Source: Flavobacteriales bacterium
GTDB taxonomy: Bacteria; Bacteroidota; Bacteroidia; Flavobacteriales_F; PHOS-HE28
DNA length: 64,000 nt
NCBI GenBank assembly: GCA_020635715.1
Contig: JACJZG010000003.1
Span: 205,491 to 269,490, forward strand
Reading direction: 5' to 3'
Every line of letters begins with the position of its first letter. Within the stretch, counting starts at the first letter, position 1. A model generated the notes under the pieces. The model saw nothing but the letters and a program-made list of their open reading frames with translations. It was not told the origin of the DNA and searched no databases. Shown here one piece after another: positions 51,420-60,240 of this stretch. The position numbers and the translations under genes were made by a program.

Positions 51420-52121
51420 ATGAAGCCCGAGGGTGGCAAATTGAGCATTCCGGAATGGTCCAAGGAGGACCGGCCCCGTGAGCGTTTGCTGGCCCGTGGG
51501 GCCAAGGCCCTCAGCGATGCCGAACTCGTGGCCATCCTCATCCGCAGCGGAACACCCACCGACAGCGCTCTGGACCTGGCACGGATCATCCTCAACAAGG
51601 CGGGCAACGACCTGCACAAGCTGGCCGCCATGGGCGTGAGCGAGCTCATGCGGATCCATGGAGTTGGTGAGGCGAAAGCGATGAGCATCGTCGCCGCGCT
51701 GGAGTTGGGTCAACGCCGCAGGGACCTCGCCGTATCCCAACGTCCGCTCATTTCGGACAGTCGTTCGGCCTTCGAGTTGTTGCAGCCCGTCCTGGGCGAC
51801 CTGCCCTACGAGGAGTTCTGGTTGCTCCTGCTCGATCGCGGCAACCGCCTGATGAACCGGGTGAAAGTGAGCCAGGGTGGCATGCATGGCACCGTGGCGG
51901 ACCCCAAGTTGATCTTCCGGGAAGCGCTGGACCAGCGTGCGAGCAGCGTGATCCTGTGCCACAACCATCCGAGCGGGCAGCTGCGGCCCAGCGCGGAGGA
52001 CATCCAGCTTACACGGAAGTTGGTGGAGGGCGGACGCTTCCTCGAGATCCAGGTGCAGGACCATTTGATCGTAACGAACGCGGGCTATTTCAGCTTCGCC
52101 GATAACGGCCAGTTGAACTGA
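51420..52121 (+). CDS. radC: DNA repair protein RadC (JAMM-domain)
   Basis: This 233-residue protein has an N-terminal UPF0758 helical part with a helix-hairpin-helix (LMRIHGVGEAKAMSIVAALEL). The JAMM/MPN metal site is VILCHNHPSGQLRPSAED. RadC-family proteins are named for a repair phenotype, but the precise activity is unclear. The ATG at 51420 fits the family start. It is followed after three bases by wecB. Confidence 0.93.
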   Translation: MKPEGGKLSIPEWSKEDRPRERLLARGAKALSDAELVAILIRSGTPTDSALDLARIILNKAGNDLHKLAAMGVSELMRIHGVGEAKAMSIVAALELGQRRRDLAVSQRPLISDSRSAFELLQPVLGDLPYEEFWLLLLDRGNRLMNRVKVSQGGMHGTVADPKLIFREALDQRASSVILCHNHPSGQLRPSAEDIQLTRKLVEGGRFLEIQVQDHLIVTNAGYFSFADNGQLN

Positions 52122-52124
52122 TCG

Positions 52125-53246
52125 ATGCCGGGTCCCTTGCGGATACTGACCGTGGTGGGTGCACGCCCCCAGTTCATCAAGGCCGCCGCGCTCACGCGGG
52201 CCATCGACGGTCCGTTCGCGGGGCGCATCCACCAGACCGTGCTTCATACCGGCCAGCACTACGATGCGGACATGAGCGAGGTCTTCTTCCGGGAGCTCGG
52301 TTCACGCGGACCTGACCTGCACCTTGGTGGTGCCGAAGGGGATGTGTCGCGGTTCGGTCGCATGATGGATGGGGTGGAGCGTACCATCGCTGACGTGAGC
52401 CCCGATGTGTTGCTGGTCTATGGCGACACCAGGAGCACCCTGGCCGGTGCGATGGCCGCAAGTCGCATGGGTGTGCCCGTGGCGCACGTGGAGGCTGGTC
52501 TGCGCTCCTTCGACAACGCGATGCCCGAAGAGGAGAACAGGGTCCTGACCGACCATGCGAGCTCCTGGTTGTTCTGTCCCACCGCCACCGCTGTGGCCCA
52601 CCTGGTGAAAGAAGGCTTGGTGGACGCGCCCGGGATACCTTCAGTACGTCGGCCGCGTGTGTTGAACGTTGGCGACGTGATGCTGGATAATGCGCTATTC
52701 TTCAGGAAGGCGGCGGGTTCACGCCGGGTGCTCGATGATCTTGGGCTGCGAGGTGCCGACTTCGCCGTGGCCACGATCCATCGGGCAGGAACGGCGGATG
52801 ATCCGCGGATACTCGGCCGGATCTTCGAGGCCTTTGGTGCGCTATATGAACGCACGAGGGTCCGGGTCATCGTGCCCCTTCATCCACGAACGCGCAAGAC
52901 ATTGGGTGCTGCCTATGTCGAACCCAAGGGCGTCTTGATCATCCCGCCTATCGGCTATTTGGACATGCTTGCCTTGGTCGATGCCTCGCGTTTCGTGCTG
53001 ACGGACAGTGGCGGTCTGCAGAAGGAGGCTGGTTTCCTTGGCAAGCGTGCAGTGATCCTTCGCGAGAACACCGAATGGGTCGAATTGCTTGGTCCTGGTG
53101 GTTCGGTGCTCGCTGGCATCGATCCCGACTCGATCATGACCGCTGCAATGGGCATGTTTCAACAGGCTGATATCGCGATGGCGAGCGCTTTCGGCGACGG
53201 ACATGCGGCAGAGGGCATCTGCCAAGAACTCCTTCGTGTGGCATGA
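52125..53246 (+). CDS. wecB: UDP-N-acetylglucosamine 2-epimerase (non-hydrolysing)
   Basis: This 373-residue cytoplasmic enzyme interconverts UDP-GlcNAc and UDP-ManNAc. The signatures are ILTVVGARPQFIKAAAL, VLHTGQHYDADMSEVFF, LLVYGDTRSTLAGAMAA, AHVEAGLRSFD and DSGGLQKEAGFLGK. It opens the second polysaccharide cluster and supplies an amino sugar consistent with the WecG-like transferase upstream. The stop overlaps the next gene's ATG. Confidence 0.94.
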   Translation: MPGPLRILTVVGARPQFIKAAALTRAIDGPFAGRIHQTVLHTGQHYDADMSEVFFRELGSRGPDLHLGGAEGDVSRFGRMMDGVERTIADVSPDVLLVYGDTRSTLAGAMAASRMGVPVAHVEAGLRSFDNAMPEEENRVLTDHASSWLFCPTATAVAHLVKEGLVDAPGIPSVRRPRVLNVGDVMLDNALFFRKAAGSRRVLDDLGLRGADFAVATIHRAGTADDPRILGRIFEAFGALYERTRVRVIVPLHPRTRKTLGAAYVEPKGVLIIPPIGYLDMLALVDASRFVLTDSGGLQKEAGFLGKRAVILRENTEWVELLGPGGSVLAGIDPDSIMTAAMGMFQQADIAMASAFGDGHAAEGICQELLRVA

Positions 53247-54412
53247 TCCGATCGGCGATCTCCTACACACGCGACCTTGGCACCGCGCTCGTCGATCCGG
53301 CAGCACGTCGGCTTCTTTGGGCACATGCCGGTGGTGTCACGCAGAAGACGGTCGATCGGGAGGCGGCGTTGACGGCCGCGGTGGGCTATCTCCTGCGCGC
53401 GCAGCAGCAGGGCACGGATGCCGGGCTCGGAAGCTACCACCTCACGAAGGGCTGGGGGGCATCCTATCCGGAGACCACGGGCTATGCCATCCCGACCTTG
53501 TTCGTTGCGGGTGACCGGCTGGGCCGTTCCGACCTGCATGAGGCTGCGGTGAAGGCGGCTGATTGGTTGCTCACCATCCAACGCCCCGATGGGGGTTGGC
53601 AGGGGGGACGCATCGGCGAGGACCGGCAGAGCGTGGTATTCAACACGGCGCAGGTGGTGCGTGGGCTGTTGGCTGCACATGAACGCACCCAACGATCGGT
53701 GTACCTGGATGCCGCCATTCGTGCGGGCAGGTGGATCGTGCAGGTCCAGGATGCTGATGGTGCCTGGCGTATAGCGAACTTCATGGGCGTGGCGAGGGTG
53801 TATGACACGTATGTGGATGCACCGCTGCTTCAATTGCACGTGGCGAGCGGGCAGGAGGAGTTCCGGGAGGCCGCTGTACGCAACCTGCGATGGGTGCTCG
53901 AGCAGCAGGCGGAGAACGGTTGGTTCGCCAATGCGGACAACACGTTGCGGCACAACGACCGGCCCATCACCCATACCCTGGCCTACACCATGGATGGCCT
54001 GCTCGAATGTGCACGCATCACCGGTGAGGAGCGCTGGGCGCAGGCAGCCCTGAAAGCCGCCGAACCCTTGGCCGAGCGGTTCCTGGTGCAAGGTGCCCTC
54101 CGTGGACGATACGACGCCGCTTGGAAAGGCAGCGAGCACCCCATACTGACCGGATGTGCGCAGATGGCCATCGTTTGGTCGCACGCGGCAGAGATGACCA
54201 ACGATCAGCGGTATCGAACCGCAGCGGAGGGAATGGTCAACTGGCTGGCCTCGGTGCAGGAGCTGGGGAGATCAGGTCCTGATCAGGCGTTCGGAGCGCT
54301 TCCGGGCTCGTTCCCACTGTGGGGGCGCTATGAGAAGTTCGCATTCCCGAACTGGGGCACGAAATACTTCGTGGACGCGTTGCTTTGTGCCGGCCGCGAT
54401 ATGGCCCGGTGA
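53243..54412 (+). CDS. Alpha/alpha-toroid (squalene-cyclase/prenyltransferase-repeat-like) protein
   Basis: This 389-residue soluble protein is built of repeated helix pairs with QRPDGGWQGG- and DADGAWRI-type turns (WLLTIQRPDGGW, WIVQVQDADGAW, WVLEQQAENGWFAN, WLASVQELGRSG). These resemble the repeats of terpene cyclase/prenyltransferase and some glycan lyase toroids. The Asp pattern of squalene cyclases is not evident. In a sugar-modifying cluster it may act on a glycan or lipid-linked intermediate, but the substrate is unknown. The ATG overlaps wecB (ATGA). Confidence 0.72.
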   Translation: MIRSAISYTRDLGTALVDPAARRLLWAHAGGVTQKTVDREAALTAAVGYLLRAQQQGTDAGLGSYHLTKGWGASYPETTGYAIPTLFVAGDRLGRSDLHEAAVKAADWLLTIQRPDGGWQGGRIGEDRQSVVFNTAQVVRGLLAAHERTQRSVYLDAAIRAGRWIVQVQDADGAWRIANFMGVARVYDTYVDAPLLQLHVASGQEEFREAAVRNLRWVLEQQAENGWFANADNTLRHNDRPITHTLAYTMDGLLECARITGEERWAQAALKAAEPLAERFLVQGALRGRYDAAWKGSEHPILTGCAQMAIVWSHAAEMTNDQRYRTAAEGMVNWLASVQELGRSGPDQAFGALPGSFPLWGRYEKFAFPNWGTKYFVDALLCAGRDMAR

Positions 54413-55830
54413 ACGTGAGCACGACCGATCCGATCCATCTCTTCGAAGAAGCAGCAAGGCGTTGGCCATTGCGACCCGCCCTGCGCTTGGATGGTCGCAC
54501 CATCACCTATGCGGAGCTCGATGGTTGGGGCAATGCCATCGCGCATCGGATCATTAGCAAGGGATATGGCGGTGCTCGCATCGCGTTGATGGCTGAGAAG
54601 AAGGCGGGATCCTATGCCACGATCCTCGGCATCCTGAAGGCGGGTTCATCCTATGTGCCGCTTCCACCCGATGGTCCTGCTGATCGATGGAGTACCATGA
54701 TCGCGAAGGCGGGCGTGCGCGCGATGGTCGGAGGCCGGAGCGTGGACGATCTGGACCTGATCGACCCCAGCGCGGAGGGCAACACCATACTGCCGGGTCC
54801 TCCGGCCTATGAGGAGGCGTACGTGCTCTTCACCAGCGGCAGCACTGGCGGGCCGAAGGGGGTGAGCGTGAGCCGGTCCAATGTGGCCGCCTACCTCCGC
54901 CATCAGCTCGCGGTCAATGAATTCAACGAAACGGACCGCTTCAGCCAGTTCTTCGCCCTCACCTTCGACCTCAGTGTACACGACCTCTTCGTCTGCTGGT
55001 CCGTCGGTGCGTGCCTGTGCGTTCCAACGGGCGATCAGGTGATGCGCGCGGTCGCCTTTGCGCAAGAGGAAGGGATCACCGTTTGGTTCTCCGTTCCGTC
55101 CCTGCTGGTCCTTCAACAACGGATGCGGGCACTGGGTGCGGATGTACTTCCGAAAGTGCGCAAAGCCTTCTTCTGTGGGGAGGCGTTCACCTGGCCGGTG
55201 GCGCGTGCTTTCGCGGCGGCTGCACCACATGCGCAGCTGGTCAACCTGTACGGTCCCACCGAAACCACAATCGCCATCACCGGATATGTGATCGATCGCG
55301 GTGCGATGGCGCAGGAGGGCGTGGTGCCGATCGGTAGGCCATTCGAGCAGGCGGGAGCCCGGATGGTCGATGAGGAGTTGGAGCTATCAGGACCGCAGCT
55401 CGCCGCAGGGTACGTCGATGATCCGTCGGCGACCGCGCGTGCGTTCCGTTCCGAGCAGGGCGCCAGGTGGTACCGCACCGGTGATCGTGTGTGGATGGAT
55501 GATGAATATGTCCTTCATTACCTCGGTCGGCTGGACGACCAGGTGAAGATCATGGGCCACCGTATAGAGCCGGCCGAGGTGGACGCCGCGCTGGTTCCTG
55601 TGCTCGGCGGACAACATGCGATCACGCTGCCCAGGGTGGAAGCCGGTACGATCCGCTTGTACACTTTCGTCCAGGGTGAAGTGGATCAGCCGCGCCTGAT
55701 GAACGAACTTCGCAGGGCCTTGCCATCCTATATGCTTCCAGAAAAGATCATCGGTGTGGATCGCATGCCGGTCACGGCGCACGGGAAGTTGGATCGCAAG
55801 GCCTTGTTGGATCGGCTGGACCATGGATAG
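54409..55830 (+). CDS. Stand-alone adenylation domain (NRPS/DltA-like)
   Basis: This protein of about 473 residues has the A-domain core motifs in order: YVLFTSGSTGGPKGVSVSRSN (A3), FALTFDLSVHDLF (A4), NLYGPTETTIAITGY (A5), YRTGDRVWMDDEY (A7), YLGRLDDQVKIMGHRIEPAE (A8) and AHGKLDRKALL with the catalytic Lys (A10). The Asp of FDLSV is the position that binds the amino group of amino-acid substrates in NRPS and DltA enzymes, so an amino acid is likely. The GTG at 54409 overlaps the upstream stop; a second GTG at 54415 is possible. It should load the carrier protein encoded next (TAG/ATG overlap). Confidence 0.88.
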   Translation: MNVSTTDPIHLFEEAARRWPLRPALRLDGRTITYAELDGWGNAIAHRIISKGYGGARIALMAEKKAGSYATILGILKAGSSYVPLPPDGPADRWSTMIAKAGVRAMVGGRSVDDLDLIDPSAEGNTILPGPPAYEEAYVLFTSGSTGGPKGVSVSRSNVAAYLRHQLAVNEFNETDRFSQFFALTFDLSVHDLFVCWSVGACLCVPTGDQVMRAVAFAQEEGITVWFSVPSLLVLQQRMRALGADVLPKVRKAFFCGEAFTWPVARAFAAAAPHAQLVNLYGPTETTIAITGYVIDRGAMAQEGVVPIGRPFEQAGARMVDEELELSGPQLAAGYVDDPSATARAFRSEQGARWYRTGDRVWMDDEYVLHYLGRLDDQVKIMGHRIEPAEVDAALVPVLGGQHAITLPRVEAGTIRLYTFVQGEVDQPRLMNELRRALPSYMLPEKIIGVDRMPVTAHGKLDRKALLDRLDHG

Positions 55831-56077
55831 GACTGAATTGTCACAACGGTTGCGCGAGCGGTTGGTCCTTCGCGCTGAACGGCTCGGTCTGCGAACGGAT
55901 GAGATCTCCGGGTCATTGGACCTAGTCCGTAGCGGCCTGTTGGATTCGCTCGGCTTCGTGGACCTGATCACCGAACTGGAGCAAGTGGCCGGGCGGGAGG
56001 TGGATCTTGCCAGCGCCTTCGATACACCTGGTGCCACCACCTTCGATGGCGTCCTTGACCTCTTCGACCGCCCATGA
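55823..56077 (+). CDS. Acyl/peptidyl carrier protein
   Basis: This 84-residue acidic helical protein has the phosphopantetheine attachment site LVRSGLLDSLGFVDLITELE (Ser near residue 42), matching DSL-type carrier proteins. Its ATG overlaps the end of the adenylation-domain gene, and its stop overlaps the GNAT start. It should carry the activated acid as a thioester. A phosphopantetheinyl transferase gene is not visible in the window. Confidence 0.85.
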   Translation: MDRTELSQRLRERLVLRAERLGLRTDEISGSLDLVRSGLLDSLGFVDLITELEQVAGREVDLASAFDTPGATTFDGVLDLFDRP

Positions 56078-56553
56078 ACGGCATCTCGATCATCGCCGTC
56101 ACTGATCCCAAGGATCCACGTCTGGAGCGCTTGCTGCCGATGTTCGAGGATCTGCACGCCGTGATGCACAAGCATGGCATGATGCAGCAGCTCGCGCCGG
56201 ATGGGGCCCGGCTGTGGATGCAAGGTGTGAAGGCGGGGCTTGAGCGCTTCAATCGGATGGTGCTCGCGATGGATGGGGACGAGGTCGTCGGCTTCACGTG
56301 TGGCTCCATCAAGCTCGCTCCCGAATACCTCGGCGGGGCAAGGGTGGGTCATTGGACGCACCTGTACGTGGATGCTGCACACCGCAAGGGAGGCGTCTCA
56401 CGCGCCATGTCCGAATTACTGCACACGTGGTTCCGCGAGAAGGGCGTGACGAGCGTCGAGACCCAGGTGGTCCGCGATCACCCGAGTTCCGTGCCTTTCG
56501 CGGAGTCATTCGGATACACCGTTGAGTGGATCAATCTGCGCCTGACGTTGTGA
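56074..56553 (+). CDS. GNAT-family acyltransferase
   Basis: This 159-residue protein has the GNAT fold: motif A VGHWTHLYVDAAHRKGGVSRAM (a Gln/Arg-x-x-Gly-type pocket variant) and motif B ETQVVRDHPSSVPFAESFGYTV. It could transfer acyl groups from CoA or from the carrier protein to an amino sugar. It overlaps its neighbours at both ends. Substrate unknown. Confidence 0.82.
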   Translation: MNGISIIAVTDPKDPRLERLLPMFEDLHAVMHKHGMMQQLAPDGARLWMQGVKAGLERFNRMVLAMDGDEVVGFTCGSIKLAPEYLGGARVGHWTHLYVDAAHRKGGVSRAMSELLHTWFREKGVTSVETQVVRDHPSSVPFAESFGYTVEWINLRLTL

Positions 56554-57407
56554 GCACCGCCCTTGCCCTGTCCGAGTGGCCGGCCCGCATCGGTCTGGAA
56601 CGAGGGCAGAACGTGTTGCTCGCCGTGGATGTGACACGTTTGGCGTGGAAGCACCGTCATGCGGGTGCGGCGAAGGTCCCCGGTCTGTTGCTGGATGCGT
56701 TCCGCGTTGCGCTCGGTCCGGAGGCCACCGTCCTCGTTCCCGCCTTCAACCACGACCTGCAGGATGGCGAACGGTATGATCCGGATCGCACCGGACCGAT
56801 CACCGGTACGCTGGCCGCCATCGCCTGCAAGCACCCCGGATTCCAGCGCACACGCCACCCGCTGCATTCGTTCGCTGTGGCGGGTGGGGCACAGGACCGC
56901 TTCATGGCATTGGATGACGCGAGCAGCTTCTCCCTCGACTCGCCGTTCGCCTTGATGCACGAGCTGGCCTTCACGGTGGTGGCCATCGACCTGGACTTCG
57001 ATCATGCCTTCTCGTACTTCCACCACGTGGAGGAGTTGGAGCGGGTTCCATATCGGCAGTGGCGGGACTATGCCATCGAATACGGAAGCGTTGGTGGTCA
57101 TGAGCGCAGACCCTTCAAGCTTTTTGCGAAGCGTTGGGGTTATGCCAACCGTTTACGCGACCTGCAGCCGCTGCTCGAAGCGGCCGGAGCTTTCCGGTCC
57201 ATGGAAGTGGATGGCAGCACGGTCATCCGCGTGGACATTTCGAAGGCGCATCCGATCATCGTCAAGGACATCCGGGAGAACAGGGCCCGTAGCATCGTTC
57301 ACTTCACCTTGCGGAACTGGTTGCGGGATGCGCTGCATGCCGTGCTTGCCAAGTCCCCGTCCCGTTCGGCCAACCAACTGGCGCATGCCGATGCTGGTCC
57401 ACGTTGA
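56550..57407 (+). CDS. AAC(3)-fold N-acetyltransferase of the polysaccharide cluster
   Basis: This 285-residue protein (GTG at 56550, overlapping the GNAT stop) resembles AAC(3)/FrbF-type antibiotic acetyltransferases: GLLLDAFRVALGPEATVLVPAF and the conserved RTRHPLHSFAVAGGAQDRF. Given its genomic setting, a sugar or nucleotide-sugar N-acylation is more likely than aminoglycoside resistance; this is inference. It is followed with a 17-base overlap by a deacetylase-like gene. Confidence 0.75.
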   Translation: MSTALALSEWPARIGLERGQNVLLAVDVTRLAWKHRHAGAAKVPGLLLDAFRVALGPEATVLVPAFNHDLQDGERYDPDRTGPITGTLAAIACKHPGFQRTRHPLHSFAVAGGAQDRFMALDDASSFSLDSPFALMHELAFTVVAIDLDFDHAFSYFHHVEELERVPYRQWRDYAIEYGSVGGHERRPFKLFAKRWGYANRLRDLQPLLEAAGAFRSMEVDGSTVIRVDISKAHPIIVKDIRENRARSIVHFTLRNWLRDALHAVLAKSPSRSANQLAHADAGPR

Positions 57408-58674
57408 ACGACCATCGCCGCGGGTGCGGTACGTGGTGGACCATGTGCTGGGGCGCATGCTGGGTCTCGACGTGACCTACGTCCAGGATCCCGAGGAGTT
57501 CCGTCGGTCGGCAGGCCCGAAGTTGAGCTATGGTCGTACGCCGATGGATGGTGCGGTGTGCATGCCATGGAGCGGTGGGATCGAAACATGGGCGGAAGCG
57601 GATCCTGATGTCCGGTCAGCGGGGGATGAACGCAGCCTGTTCGTGGTGGAAGGCGGAGAGGACCTGTTCGCGGGGATATTCCACCTCCTGAGCCTGTTGG
57701 ATGAGATGCGCTGCACGGCCAGGGATGCGCATGGTCGCATTCCTTCAGCATCCTTGTTCACGGTCCGAAGTGGCATCGCCGACAGGCCGTGGGTGGATGA
57801 GAAGGTGCGCTCGCTTGCGGACGAGATCGAACGGCGATGGCCCGGGACCGTCAAGGCGAAGACCCGGTATGCGAATAGCGTCACCGTGGACATGGACAAT
57901 ATCCTGCGCTATGCTGGTCGACCCTTTGGACGTGCGCTCGGCGCTTCTGTGAAGGAACTGCTACGAGGCGACTGGTCAGCATTGGCTGAGCGCTGGCGCA
58001 TTCGCGCAGGTGCCGCAGTGGATCCTTTCACGCGGGCGGTCGATCTCGTGGCGGAATACGCCGGCTCGATCGATCGATCGATCTTCTTCTTCCTGATGCG
58101 GGGAGGAACGGACTTCGACCATGCGTCGGATCCGGATCATCCGGCCACCCGTGCGTTGATCACCCGAGCTGGCGAAGTGGGCGGGGTCGGCGTTCATCCG
58201 TCGTACGAGACGCAGAACGATGACGGACGGATGCTACAGGAACGGGAGCGGCTGCAACGCATCCTCGGAAGGCCGGTCACTGTAAGCCGACAACACTTCC
58301 TGCGTTGGACCCTTCCATCCACCCTGGAGCGATCCATTGCCGCAGGTGTGAAGGAGGAGCACAGTTTGGGCTTCACGGACCGCTTCGGATTCCGGGCGGG
58401 GACATGCACGCCTTTTCCTTGGTATGACCTGGAGCATGAACGGGAGACCAGCTTGATGTTGCATCCCTTCGCCGTGATGGACAGTGCCTTGATCGAACGG
58501 ATGAAGCTCGATCCCGCAGAAGTGGTGGCCACGATGAGCGGTGTGAGCGATCTGGTAAGGAAGGTGGACGGGCCGTTCGTCAGTGTATGGCATGACCGAT
58601 ACCTGAGCGGTCACCGCGAGTTCGCGTCCTGGCCGGAGGTCTTCAAGCGCGTGATGCAGCACGCCAAGCGATGA
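57391..58674 (+). CDS. Polysaccharide deacetylase-like protein (DUF7033-type)
   Basis: This protein of about 427 residues starts inside the end of the previous gene. The family appears as polysaccharide-deacetylase-like: SVTVDMDNILRYAGRP is the variant of the T/H-D-x-D metal motif, and GVGVHPSYETQND resembles the histidine motif. Long N-terminal and C-terminal extensions (RYVVDHVLGRMLGLDVTYV; FVSVWHDRYLSGHREFASWP) match DUF7033-like proteins of Bacteroidota polysaccharide loci. An ATG six bases upstream (57385) is an alternative start. It could remove N-acetyl groups, working against or before the acyltransferases. Confidence 0.7.
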   Translation: MLVHVERPSPRVRYVVDHVLGRMLGLDVTYVQDPEEFRRSAGPKLSYGRTPMDGAVCMPWSGGIETWAEADPDVRSAGDERSLFVVEGGEDLFAGIFHLLSLLDEMRCTARDAHGRIPSASLFTVRSGIADRPWVDEKVRSLADEIERRWPGTVKAKTRYANSVTVDMDNILRYAGRPFGRALGASVKELLRGDWSALAERWRIRAGAAVDPFTRAVDLVAEYAGSIDRSIFFFLMRGGTDFDHASDPDHPATRALITRAGEVGGVGVHPSYETQNDDGRMLQERERLQRILGRPVTVSRQHFLRWTLPSTLERSIAAGVKEEHSLGFTDRFGFRAGTCTPFPWYDLEHERETSLMLHPFAVMDSALIERMKLDPAEVVATMSGVSDLVRKVDGPFVSVWHDRYLSGHREFASWPEVFKRVMQHAKR

Positions 58675-59579
58675 TCCGGCATCTGCCACATAGCGCCATC
58701 GACAAGGCCGAATGGGACAGGCTGTTGCTTCGCTGCCCGGACCGGTTGTGGTATGTGCAGAGCTGGGTGCTCGACCTGTGCTGTCCGCAATGGGAGGCGC
58801 TCATCGGCGATGATGGATCCATCATGCCCTTGATCTGGCGTCGCAAATTCGGTGTGGACTACCTCTACCAGCCCTACGCTGTACAGCAGCAGGGTGTATT
58901 CGCCCCGAGCCGCGATGTTCGTACGGATGGCGACTTCCTGGAAGCCGTGCCCAAGCGGTTCAAGTATTGGGACATCCACCTGAACGCGGCGATGCGGGTG
59001 CATGCCGATCGGAATGATCGGTTGACCACCAGCACGGACCAGGACCTGGATCTTTCGTCTGATGCGACCACGCTCCGAGCGGGGTACTCCCAAGGCCATC
59101 GGCGCAACCTGCGCAAGTGCGGCGATGATCCGCCGGTGATCGTGCGCGACCTCACCGCGTCGGAGTTCGTCACCTTGTTCGACCGGACCACGGGCGCGCG
59201 ATTCGCCAACATCCCGAAGGGTGGCACGGTGCTGTTGGAGCGCCTTATTTCCGGAGCCATGGAGCGTGGACAGTGTACGCTGCTCGGGGTGCGGGAAGGC
59301 GATGTGTTGATCGCGGCCGTCTGCTTCATGGAGTGGGAGGGGCGCTCCATCCTGCTCAAGTCCGCCAATGACAAGGCGGGGACCGACCGCCAGGCCATGT
59401 TCCACTTGATCGACCGATACATCAGCGAGCATGCGGCTTCCGGCGTATTGTTGGACTTCGCGGGATCGAACACCCCCTCGGTCGCGCGGTTCAACGCAGG
59501 CTTCGGAGCGCGGAGCACGGTATATTTACACCTGATCCGGAACCGACTTCCGGCACCCCTCAGGTGGTTCAAGCGATAA
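58671..59579 (+). CDS. FemAB/GNAT-like acyltransferase
   Basis: This 302-residue soluble protein has a C-terminal GNAT-like (Acetyltransf_6/FemAB-type) region: RAGYSQGHRRNLRKCGDD, LLGVREGDVLIAAVCFMEW and GVLLDFAGSNTPSVARFNAGFGA. Proteins of this type transfer amino acids or acyl groups, and Fem proteins use aminoacyl-tRNA. In this cluster it is a good candidate to move the adenylation-domain product onto sugar, but this is inference. It overlaps the upstream stop (ATGA). Confidence 0.75.
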   Translation: MIRHLPHSAIDKAEWDRLLLRCPDRLWYVQSWVLDLCCPQWEALIGDDGSIMPLIWRRKFGVDYLYQPYAVQQQGVFAPSRDVRTDGDFLEAVPKRFKYWDIHLNAAMRVHADRNDRLTTSTDQDLDLSSDATTLRAGYSQGHRRNLRKCGDDPPVIVRDLTASEFVTLFDRTTGARFANIPKGGTVLLERLISGAMERGQCTLLGVREGDVLIAAVCFMEWEGRSILLKSANDKAGTDRQAMFHLIDRYISEHAASGVLLDFAGSNTPSVARFNAGFGARSTVYLHLIRNRLPAPLRWFKR

Positions 59580-59580
59580 G

Positions 59581-60237
59581 GTGAACATGGTGTTGGAACT
59601 GGCGAAACAGCGGAGCGTGGTGAACCACTTCATCGCGGAATTGCGCGATGAGCAGGTGCAGAAGGATCCCATGCGCTTCCGGCGCAACCTGGCGCGGGTG
59701 GGGGAGGTGATGGCCGTGGAACTGAGCCGTACGCTGGAATACACCGAGACCGAGGTGACCACACCGCTCGGAGTGGCGCGCACCGAGCTGATGTCGGAGC
59801 AGCCGGTGCTGGCCACCATCCTGCGCGCGGGGCTGGCACTGCACCAGGGCTTCATGAATTACTTCGACCGGGCGGATAGTGCCTTCGTGAGCGCCTATCG
59901 CAAGCACAGGAAGGGCGAGGACGCCTTCGACATCGAAGTGGAATACCTCAGCAGCCCATCGCTCCAGGACCGGGTGGTGGTGTTGTGCGACCCCATGCTG
60001 GCCACGGGCAAGAGCATGGTGCTCGTGTACAAGGCGCTGTTGCGCCTGGGAAAGCCGAAGGCCCTCCATGTGGCTGCGGTGATCGCCAGTGCGGAAGGCC
60101 TGGAGTATGCGAAGGCCCATCTGCCGGCCGGTACGCGGTTCTGGATCGGAGCGGTGGATGATGAGATGACCGCACAGGCCTACATCGTTCCTGGACTGGG
60201 TGATGCCGGCGACCTCGCTTACGGGGCCAAGCTCTAG
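59581..60237 (+). CDS. upp: Uracil phosphoribosyltransferase
   Basis: This 218-residue cytoplasmic salvage enzyme makes UMP from uracil and PRPP. Landmarks are ILRAGLALHQGFMNYFD, EDAFDIEVEYLSSPSL, the PRPP loop VVLCDPMLATGKSMV and the C-terminal PGLGDAGDLAYG. A GTG at 59581 follows the upstream stop, and the ATG at 59587 is two codons later; either could be used. Confidence 0.93.
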   Translation: MNMVLELAKQRSVVNHFIAELRDEQVQKDPMRFRRNLARVGEVMAVELSRTLEYTETEVTTPLGVARTELMSEQPVLATILRAGLALHQGFMNYFDRADSAFVSAYRKHRKGEDAFDIEVEYLSSPSLQDRVVVLCDPMLATGKSMVLVYKALLRLGKPKALHVAAVIASAEGLEYAKAHLPAGTRFWIGAVDDEMTAQAYIVPGLGDAGDLAYGAKL

Positions 60238-60240
60238 GCC

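Noticed and set aside
57004..57390. 129-codon N-terminal extension of the deacetylase-like gene
   Set aside because: It overlaps the AAC(3)-like gene in another frame and has no family similarity; the conserved part starts at the ATG at 57391.
56550..57407. Aminoglycoside resistance gene
   Set aside because: The AAC(3)-like fold is embedded in a polysaccharide cluster with overlaps on both sides, so a sugar acylation role is more likely; resistance cannot be claimed from sequence.
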